DNA from: Zanthoxylum bungeanum
Taxonomy: Eukaryota > Streptophyta > Magnoliopsida > Sapindales > Rutaceae
Direction of reading: 5' to 3'
Assembly: GCA_019454045.1 (NCBI GenBank)
Contig: SKCR01034802.1
Coordinates: 18,541 to 82,540 of the forward strand
DNA length: 64,000 nucleotides
The notes under the pieces are model-generated. The model had not been told where the DNA came from, did no database searches, and saw only the letters and a list, made by a program, of their open reading frames with translations. The translations under genes were made by a program, and so were the position numbers. Positions 56,945 through 64,000 of the stretch are shown here, one piece after another (the first letter of the stretch is position 1; each line of letters begins with the position of its first letter).

Positions 56945-57921
56945 TCAATCTCTGTATGTCAAAAACACATCCTTAGTTATTCTCAGATACTTGAGGATTG
57001 TTTTGACAGCTGCCCAGTGTTGCTCACCAGGATTTTCCTGATACCTGCTCGTTATTCTAAGAGCATAAGAGACATCAGATCTTGTACATAGCATGGCGTA
57101 CATGATCGATCCTATTGCTGAAGCATAAGGGATCCTACTCATACGCTCTCTATCTAAAGGAGTATGTGGACATTGCTCCTTAGATAATTTGATTCCATGA
57201 CAAGTAGGTAAATTATCTCTTTTGGAATCTTCCATTTTGAATCTTTTCAAAACTTTATCTATGTATGTAGATTGAGAAAGTCCTAACAATCTCTTAGATC
57301 TATTACGGTAGATCTTAATGTCGAGATATAGGCTGCTTCTCCCAAATCTTTCATGGAGAAATTCTGAGATAACCATTGCTTGATGGCTTGCATCATGTGA
57401 ATATCATTCCCGATGATTAATATGTCATCGACATATAGTACAAGAAATACAACAGCACTCCCACTACTTTTCCTATAAACACAAGGCTCGTCTACATTTT
57501 TTATGAAGTCAAATTCTTTGATTGTCTCATCAAATCATATATTCCAACTTCTGGAGGCTTGCTTGAGTCCATAAATGGATCGTTTAAGCTTGCATACTTT
57601 ATTATGATCATCATTAGATGCCAACCCCTCAAGTTGTGTCATATAGACTTCATCTACGAGGTTCCCATTAAGGAAAGCTATTTTGACATCCATCTGCCAA
57701 ATCTCATAATCAAAGTGTGCAGCTAGTTCCAGTAAAATTCGAATGAACTTTATCATTGCAACAGGCAAGAAGGTTTCGTCATAGTCAATTCCTTGGATTT
57801 GTCTATAACCTTTCGCCACCAACCTAGCCTTATAGGTTTGGATGTTTCCTTTTGCATCAGTTTTACGCTTGTAAATCCACTTGTAGCCTATGAGTTTTAT
57901 CCCTTCAGGTGCATCCACCAA
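56945..57921 (-). pseudogene. pol: C3 reverse transcriptase remnant
   Basis: The frame 57921-57535 carries VDAPEGIKLIGYKWIYKRKT, KARLVAKGYRQ and QMDVKIAFLNGNLVDEVYM, ending after SIYGLKQASRSWN at a stop. The catalytic YVDD region is in the gap at about 57450-57415, in another frame. The frame 57376-56945 has LLGLSQSTYIDKVLKRFKME and IGSIMYAMLCTRSDVSYAL, the thumb and connection to RNase H. The DLGEA motif before it is damaged. At least two breaks separate the pieces. Confidence 0.87.
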
Positions 57922-58239
57922 GTCCCAGACTTGATTCTAATACATAGAGTCTATTTCTGATTTCATGGCCTCAAGCCACTTGACTGAATCAATGTCACAC
58001 ATTGCTTTGTCATAACTGGTGGGATCGTCATTATCAATGACCTGATCATGTTCCTCATCAATATGGAAACCATATCTTTCAGGCTCATATCTTTCCCTAC
58101 CAGACCTTCTAAGTTCATAACCTTGTGGTTGTTCTGTCGCTGCCCTTTTGAGGGGCCTGGGGTTTAGTTCTATGTTAGTTTGTTCTTCTCGTACCTCATC
58201 GAGGTCAAGTCTACTCCCACTATATTTCTTGAGAAGGAA

Positions 58240-59370
58240 TTAATTCTCTAGAAATTTAGCATTTCGTGAGACAAATGTTATTTGTTCATTTGGGACGTAG
58301 AACATGTATGCTCTTAAGTTCAAGGCATATCCAACAAACTTATATTTAACTGTCCTATCATCCAATTTGTTAGTTTGTGTGAGCTTAACATATGTGCCAC
58401 ATCCCCAAACTCTTAGATAACTAAGACTATGACGTTTCCAAGACCATAATTCATATGGTGTTTGACTAACAGTCTTGGAAGGAACTTGGTTTAGTAGTAG
58501 TGTTGCAGTTTCTAAAGCAAGACCCCAAAATGAAATAGGTAGATCCGTGCTTGACATCATTGATCGAACCATATCTAATAATGTCTGATTTCTCCTTTCG
58601 GAGACCCCATTATGCTGTGGAGTTCCCAGAGGAGTCCACTGGGAAACAATGCCATTTTCTCTCAAGTAATCTTGAAATTCACCGCTTAAGTATTCACCAC
58701 CTCGGTCAAACCTTTGTGACTTAATACTTTTATTAAGCTGGTTTTCTACTTCAGCTTTGAAGTCTTTGAATTTCTCAGAGGCTTCATATTTGTACCGCAT
58801 AAGGTACACATACCCATATCGCGAGTGATCATCGATAAAGGTAATAAAGTAGGAGAATCCACCTCTAGCGGTGACTGACATTGGTCCGCATACATCAGAG
58901 TGTATGAGTTCCAATGTCTCCTCTGCACGTTGTCCTTTACCTTTGAAGGGTAATTTGGTCATTTTACCAAATAAAAAAGACTCACAAATTCCATAAGGTT
59001 CATATTTGAAGGGTCTGAAATACCCATCCTTCTGTAGCTTAGTTAATTTTGTTTCATTGATATGACCTAAGCGACTGTGCCATAGAAGTGATTCATTGAG
59101 ATTATTCGAGTTAACGTTGTATATATTAGAGGTTGAACATCCTTTGTTAGTTTGTAAGACATAAATACCATTATTCAAAATACCATCTCCATATTTTATT
59201 TCATTGAAATAAATAGAACATTCATTACAACTTATTAGGCATGAAAAGCCTTTATTACATAAAGAAGAAATTGAAATGATGTTCTTTACTAGAGAATGTA
59301 CATAAACATAATCTTCTAAGTCTAAAACTAAAAACCATTCGGCAAAACTAATGAATAAGTCCCCACGCAC
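58240..59370 (-). pseudogene. pol: C3 pre-integrase and integrase
   Basis: The longest C3 frame, 376 codons. The pre-integrase part holds LLWHSRLGHINETKL near residues 105-120 and CESFLFGKM near 150, where the second zinc-binding Cys is Phe. The core has HSDVCGPMS, QRFDRGGEYLS and NGVSERRNQTLLDM, so the three acidic catalytic residues remain. The Gly-Lys-Pro-like tail (FVGYALNLRAYMFYVP) follows. The stop at 58240 cuts the linker to RT. The ATG at 59370 is internal to the polyprotein. Confidence 0.87.
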
Positions 59371-59657
59371 AATCTAGCCAGTTTTGCTCCATTGCCCATG
59401 CGTAAGTCAACCTCCCCATGACGGAGTCTCCTACTGTTTCTTAGGCCCTGCACATTGTTACAAAAGTGAGTCCCACAACCGGTGTCAAGCACCCAAGTAG
59501 AAGGTTGAAAGTTTTGAGAATATAGTTCAATCATATACAACATACCTGAAGCATTGGGCTTCTTGGCCTCTTGGGCTTCCCTAGCTTCCTTGGCTTTCAA
59601 GGATCTGCAGTCTTTCTTCCAATGACCATTCTTTCCACAAAAGAAACATTTCCTTTT
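59328..59657 (-). pseudogene. gag-pol: C3 zinc knuckle and protease
   Basis: Just after the stop that ends Gag, the minus strand encodes CFFCGKNGHWKKDC, an intact CCHC knuckle (about 59650-59608). The protease follows with STWVLDTGCGTHFCNN, which has the DTG active site, then LRMGNGAKLA. The frame ends near 59328 with a shift into the pre-integrase frame. Confidence 0.85.
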
Positions 59658-60377
59658 TCACTTTTTCTTCTCCACCTTACCATTGGGCTTTAGGTGATCT
59701 GGAGCCTTGGCCTTGCCCTTATTTTTCTTTGGGCCTCGTGGCTTCCGGTCCGTACCCGTAAGCATGACGGAGGTTTTAAGCTCCGATTTCAAGTCCATCT
59801 CTGCTTGCTTTATCAGATTGTGCAATTCTACTAAAGTAGCTTCTTTATCAGACAAATGAAACTGCATAATAAAGTTAGAGAAGTCTTTTGGTAAGGACTG
59901 AAGAATTAGATCGTGACCTATCTCATAATCCATGATGAACCCGAGGTTAGCCAATTTTTCAATGTGGCCAATCATCTTAAGCAGATGTCCACTAACAGAT
60001 CCTTCTTTATACCTTGTTTGAAATAAGGTACATGACACTTGGAATCTCATGGTATGAACGGAAGTTGCAATCAACTCCTTCAAGTGAAAAATGATGGTTT
60101 GAGCATCCATATCTTCGTGAGCTTTCTGAAGTTCGTCTAACATAGAGCCAAGCATTATACAAACTGCTTGCTCATCATCATTGACGTGTTTCTTCCAAGC
60201 ATCAAATTTATTTTGGTCAGCATCTTCTGCGGGTTCAGGGGGAAATGGTCTTTCAAGAACATAGAAAATATTTTCTTTTCGTAAGATAATTTTACGGTTT
60301 CTAAACCAGTAATTATAGTTGTCCCCTTGGAGCTTATGCTCATCAAGGATGGAACGAAGTGATACTCTGTTTTCCAT
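59658..60377 (-). CDS. gag: C3 Gag
   Basis: An uninterrupted 239-codon frame from the first ATG after the leader: MENRVSLRSILDEHKLQG, then NYNYWFRNRKIILRKE, typical of Copia Gag starts. The central domain has MRFQVSCTLFQTRYKEGS, KMIGHIEKLANLGF and LILQSLPKDFSNFIMQFHL. A basic tail ends in EKKK and TGA, only a few codons before the zinc knuckle in the same frame. The stop is therefore probably a nonsense mutation rather than the natural end. The type matches Angela-like Gag from memory. Confidence 0.87.
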   Translation of the reverse strand: MENRVSLRSILDEHKLQGDNYNYWFRNRKIILRKENIFYVLERPFPPEPAEDADQNKFDAWKKHVNDDEQAVCIMLGSMLDELQKAHEDMDAQTIIFHLKELIATSVHTMRFQVSCTLFQTRYKEGSVSGHLLKMIGHIEKLANLGFIMDYEIGHDLILQSLPKDFSNFIMQFHLSDKEATLVELHNLIKQAEMDLKSELKTSVMLTGTDRKPRGPKKNKGKAKAPDHLKPNGKVEKKK

Positions 60378-60772
60378 TTGAATGTTTGTGAAATATTTTA
60401 ACCCACATATTAAGAGAGAATGTTAAAATTAGGAATATGTTTTCATTAATGTTTCATAATAACATGGCTTTTAATATTATGAAGTTGCTCTCACTCAATT
60501 ATTTTAAAATTTTAAGCAAATCGCATCAACCCCAATATGATGGATTTCTTGTGGGCAATGATCCCATTATCATCATTTCATAACTCTGACTAGGGTCGGT
60601 CATTATAAAATACGATAATTAGGTAGGTTCCCAACCAATTTATGATATAAATCACAATTCCTTGATCATTGGGTTGGGCAATCAAACATGCCATAGCTTA
60701 TGCTAGTCTTTGTGGACACCCAATCTCTGCCACTAAGTTATAAGACCACGCCTAAGGGTCGCTGCGTCTTAT
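60378..60772 (-). other. C3 leader piece
   Basis: Non-coding sequence between C3 gag and the C4 LTR. The leader and primer site of C3 continue beyond C4, outside the window. Confidence 0.7.
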
Positions 60773-62636
60773 TGTTGGGTCTCTAAGATCATTCCCAAGA
60801 ACATATAATCATGAAACATGTGAATACTCAAAGTTAAGTTGCGGAAATTATACTCACTTTGATCGGATTCTTGGATGTGTTGATAAAAAAAATTTGCTCC
60901 TTTGGAAGTGCTCCAAGCTCCTCTTTGATTTATAGGTGAAGCTCCAAGCTTGAAGGGTGAATTCCAAACTCAATGGGAAATGTTTCCCTAACACCTTTGT
61001 ATGATTCTTTAAGTGCTAGCTTTGGAAGAAAATTGCAACAAAATTATTCCTTTGGTGTCTTGCTATTCTCGGCAATGAGAGAGATTTGGAGAGGGAGAGT
61101 GTTTTTGTTTTCAAATTTTATGTATGTTATGATTTTCCAAAAACCAACAAAGTGTGTTGAGAGAAAAAATTCATTTAATGCTCTCAACCACTTCCATCAC
61201 CAAAAAGTGACTTGACTCACATCACAAAAGTTGATGTGACTTACATCACAAAAGTGACTAATGATGTGACTTGATGTGGGCCCCACTTGAATTAACGAAT
61301 TTTCCGTTGCGACTTAATTAAATCAAATTTAATTAAATAATAATACCTCGCAAAATTATTATTAAAGTCGCTCATGAATTAATTCTAAATTAATTCGTTC
61401 ACCCGAATTAAAATCCAATTTCAATTCCGTTATGAAATCTAATTTCATTTAATATATCGAATATATTATTTTATCGATTAATTCCGAATTAATCGTTCTC
61501 TCTCTTCTAATGGAATTTTATCCCGAATAAAATCTTGCCATAATTAATCCTAGATTAATTTTCTCTCTCTTCTAATTAATACCGTATTAATTATGTTCGA
61601 GCCATACGTCATCGGTGAATCTTCGGGAAGAGACCCATGAGATCCCTGGATATGTTGGCAGTAAATCTGATCGTCGGACTATCCAAACACGTGCGTACCC
61701 AGTACCACGTTCTTACCGATTTATGAGACATGGTTGGCTTCTAGCAAAGCGTCATGCCTACCCAATTCTCCAGATATATTCTTTAAGGAATATATAATCT
61801 TTGTCAGGCATAGTATACGTAGTATTGCGTATTGCGATCCAGTATCTGATGTCACATGCAGAGCCTGGGGCTGGAATAATGTCTGCCCCGTACGAAGCAT
61901 ATATTAGATCACAATCAACTAGTCCCTTTAATCGAATAATCATGACCTTGTCATATTATCCCGATAGTTGCAACATAATCGAGTACTAGTTCTGTATCCA
62001 TGCGTGATCATCATCTCCATATGACTGAAGTGATACTTCCATCTTGACATCACACCCAATACACTACGATTCTCAATAAACCCAGAAGAGGCGTACAAAG
62101 AACCTGTTAAAGTCCCGGACGACCAAAACCAAAGCGTATTGATTGTCGCAAGTACTAGCGATGCAAGTCTCAGGGTAAGACCAAATACACATACCCTTAT
62201 TCGGATTCTCATAGACACATAGTCATACTACCAATGGGATTCCGAGGGGTCTATCCAGAGCGAAGCTGTTCCCGTACCATCGGTAAACACAACCTCATAA
62301 CACATTTGCATAAGTATCCAATACTTAAATATATGAGAACTATGTCGTTATGCTCCCACAACGTGCACAAGTGCAATACTAGTCTATTCCGCATTATCGA
62401 TATCCAGTCTCGATAATACTACGACTAGGGATATTTAATGATTAAACCTCAGTGGATTGATATTGTCTCATATCTTATAATCCGGAACTAATCATAAGGA
62501 CTTTTATCATATATATATTTAAGTAATCTAATTACAAAATGATAAACTAGAAATTTCCATTGTCACACAGTTAATTTGTACAAAAACCACAACGTCTTTT
62601 ACAAATAGTGACACTATGGGTCATAATTGTCCAACA
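60773..62636 (-). repeat. C4 3' LTR
   Basis: 1,864 bp, plus-strand ends TGTTGGG and CCAACA. The first hairpin of the chain is partly deleted. Others remain, at 61515-61533, 61542-61560 and 61574-61592; the last has AATTAATA and TATTAATT where S1 and S2 have AATTAATC and GATTAAT(T), a change on both arms. Confidence 0.93.
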
Positions 62637-62659
62637 ATCTCCCATTTGGCCTATAGCCA

Positions 62660-64000
62660 GTCACTCAAGCATCTAACACCCGAACTATGTTCATTTCACT
62701 CAAACTTTTGCTAAGGAATAGCTTTCGTCAGCAGATCTGCAATGTTGTCCTCTGATGCGACCTTCTCAATCTTCACATCGCCACGATGTATGATCTCACG
62801 AATCAGATGGAAACGTCGAATAACATGCTTGGATCGTTGATGAGACCGCGGTTCCTTAGCCTGCGCTATAGCCCCGTTATTGTCACAATACAATGGAACG
62901 GGCTCAGCTGCTAACGGAACTACTCCTAATCCAATTAGGAATTTACGGATCCAAACTGCCTCTTTTGCTGCTTCAGTTGCAGCAATATATTCCGCTTCTA
63001 TTGTTGAATCAGCAACAGTCTTTTGCTTGGAAGATTTCCAGCTTACTGCTCAGTTGTTCAAACAAAATATGTACCCGGATTGCGACTTACAGTCATCTTT
63101 ATCGGTTTGGAAACTTGCATCGGTATACCCAGTTACCTCAAGTTCTCCATCTCCATAGATTAAGAAAACATCCTTAGTTCGTCTAAGATACTTAAGGATA
63201 TTCTTAACTGCCATCCAGTGACCATCACCAGGATCGGCCTGATAGCGACTACACATGCTCAAAGCATACAAGACATCAGGTCGCGTAGATATCATGGCAT
63301 ACATAATCGATCTGACTGCCGAGGCGAACGGGATCTGACTCAATATCCTTAGATAGAGTGACGCCATGTGACACTGGCAACAGTCCACTCTTAGACTGTT
63401 CCATGTTGAATCTCTTCAACACTTTATCAATGTACGTGCTTTGGGAGAGTCCAAGCAGATTTCTAGATCTATCCCGGTAGATTTTTATTCCTAGAATAAA
63501 GGCTGCTTCTCCCAGATCTTTCATGGAGAATTTTAATGAAAGCCAAGCTTTCACCGATTGTAGAATGGGAATGTCATTGCCCATAAGCAATACATCATCA
63601 ACGTAAAGGACAATGAATGTCAGTGCGCTCCCACTAACCTTCTTATATACACAAGGATCATCCACGTTTTGAATGAAATCATATTCTTTTATGATCTCAT
63701 CAAAACATTGGTTCCAATAACGCGATGCTTGCTTTAATCCATAAATGGATCGATTTAACTTACAAACCTTGTTTGCAAGTCTTGGTACGACAAAACCATC
63801 AGGCTGTTGCATGTAAACATCCTCCAAAAGGTTTCTGTTAAGGAAAGCGATTTTGACGTCCATCTGCCATATTTCATAATCGAAATATGCAGCAATCGCA
63901 AGCATTATTTGCATGGATTTAATCATGGCAACAGGTGAAAAAATTTCATCGTAATCGACATCATGTCGTTGACGATACCATTTCGCTACAAGCCTAGCTT
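62660..64000 (-). pseudogene. pol: C4 reverse transcriptase and RNase H, partial
   Basis: RT is readable in 63926-63276: QMDVKIAFLNRNLLEDVYMQ, SIYGLKQASRYWNQ, catalytic LYVDDVLLMGND, and LGLSQSTYIDKVLKRFNMEQ. Near 63340 about 45 nt are missing compared with C1 and the frame shifts, so IPFASAV and YALSMCSRYQADPGDGHW lie in 63388-63050. RNase H ends in 62893-62711 with MYCDNNGAIAQAKEPRSHQR. The N-terminal RT, integrase, protease and Gag are beyond the window. Confidence 0.9.

Larger units (their letters stand above)
54148..60772 (-). mobile_element. C3: decayed minus-strand Copia element
   Basis: The 3' LTR (54148-56432) is on the left, then RNase H, RT, integrase, protease and Gag towards the right, all on the minus strand, and a leader to 60772 where C4 is inserted. 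The 5' LTR must lie right of the window. Gag and integrase types are close to C1 but clearly another family. Many stops and shifts show it is older than C1. The 5 bp left of the LTR are GTTGG. Confidence 0.92.
60773..64000 (-). mobile_element. C4: minus-strand Copia of the C1 family, running off the window
   Basis: The 3' LTR (60773-62636) is followed by the purine tract and RNase H and RT on the minus strand, reaching 64000. Proteins are very like those of C1. It inserted into the leader of C3. The 5 bp left of it are CTTAT; the partner site is outside. Confidence 0.93.

Noticed and set aside
1..64000. Integrated plant pararetrovirus or other viral insert
   Set aside because: All pol regions have integrase between protease and RT (Copia order) and LTRs with target duplications; I saw no movement-protein or coat-protein motif.

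Overview
The window is repeat-rich nuclear DNA of a flowering plant, probably a eudicot. Nearly all of it can be assigned to transposable elements: Ty1/Copia and Ty3/Gypsy LTR retrotransposons, a non-coding LARD-like element, a CACTA DNA transposon, solo LTRs and a possible hAT end. I found no host protein gene, tRNA, rRNA or CRISPR array. The species cannot be named from this sequence. Element names A, G1-G3, C1-C4, S1-S3 are mine.

Layout. 1-8681: element A, a minus-strand LTR element with no coding capacity (2.67-kb LTRs, 4.2-kb interior), inserted in the 5' LTR of an older Gypsy element, G1. 8682-16787: G1 (+), with LTR, primer site, broken gag, a ~210-bp tandem array and an antisense ORF, but no pol. 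16788-27430: G2, an inverted relative of G1, carrying the best copy of the antisense gene with its own TATA box and a probable 5'UTR intron; two solo LTRs (S1, S2) of one Copia family are inserted in it, each with a perfect 5-bp target duplication. 27431-31952: unassigned AT-rich DNA, a hAT-like end and a long chromovirus-like LTR piece. 31953-32821: a Gypsy LTR, probably the 3' LTR of G1. 32969-43395: C1, a complete young Copia element with target duplication ATAAC. 43446-52372: C2, an older short-LTR Copia split by a CACTA element (45137-47396) and a solo LTR (S3, 48204-50004). 52743-54147: G3, a 5' piece of a related Gypsy element. 54148-60772: C3, a decayed minus-strand Copia. 60773-64000: C4 (minus), the C1 family again, inserted in the C3 leader and running off the window.

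Inferred order of events: G1, G2, G3 and C2 are oldest; C3, the CACTA element, S3 and A inserted into them; S1, S2, C4 and C1 (one family) came last, with C1 youngest. The family is present as one full element, one partial element and two solo LTRs, so both integration and LTR-LTR recombination have been active.

The most unusual structures are (i) a chain of about ten back-to-back inverted repeats, each with a 3-nt loop, in every LTR of the C1 family, with G.U-type and compensatory stem changes between copies; (ii) three tandem hairpins at 30331-30430 with one shared loop sequence and different stems; (iii) an antisense gene with its own promoter, leader intron and poly(A) signal inside a pol-less Gypsy element; and (iv) overlapping sense and antisense open frames kept in five C1-family LTRs.
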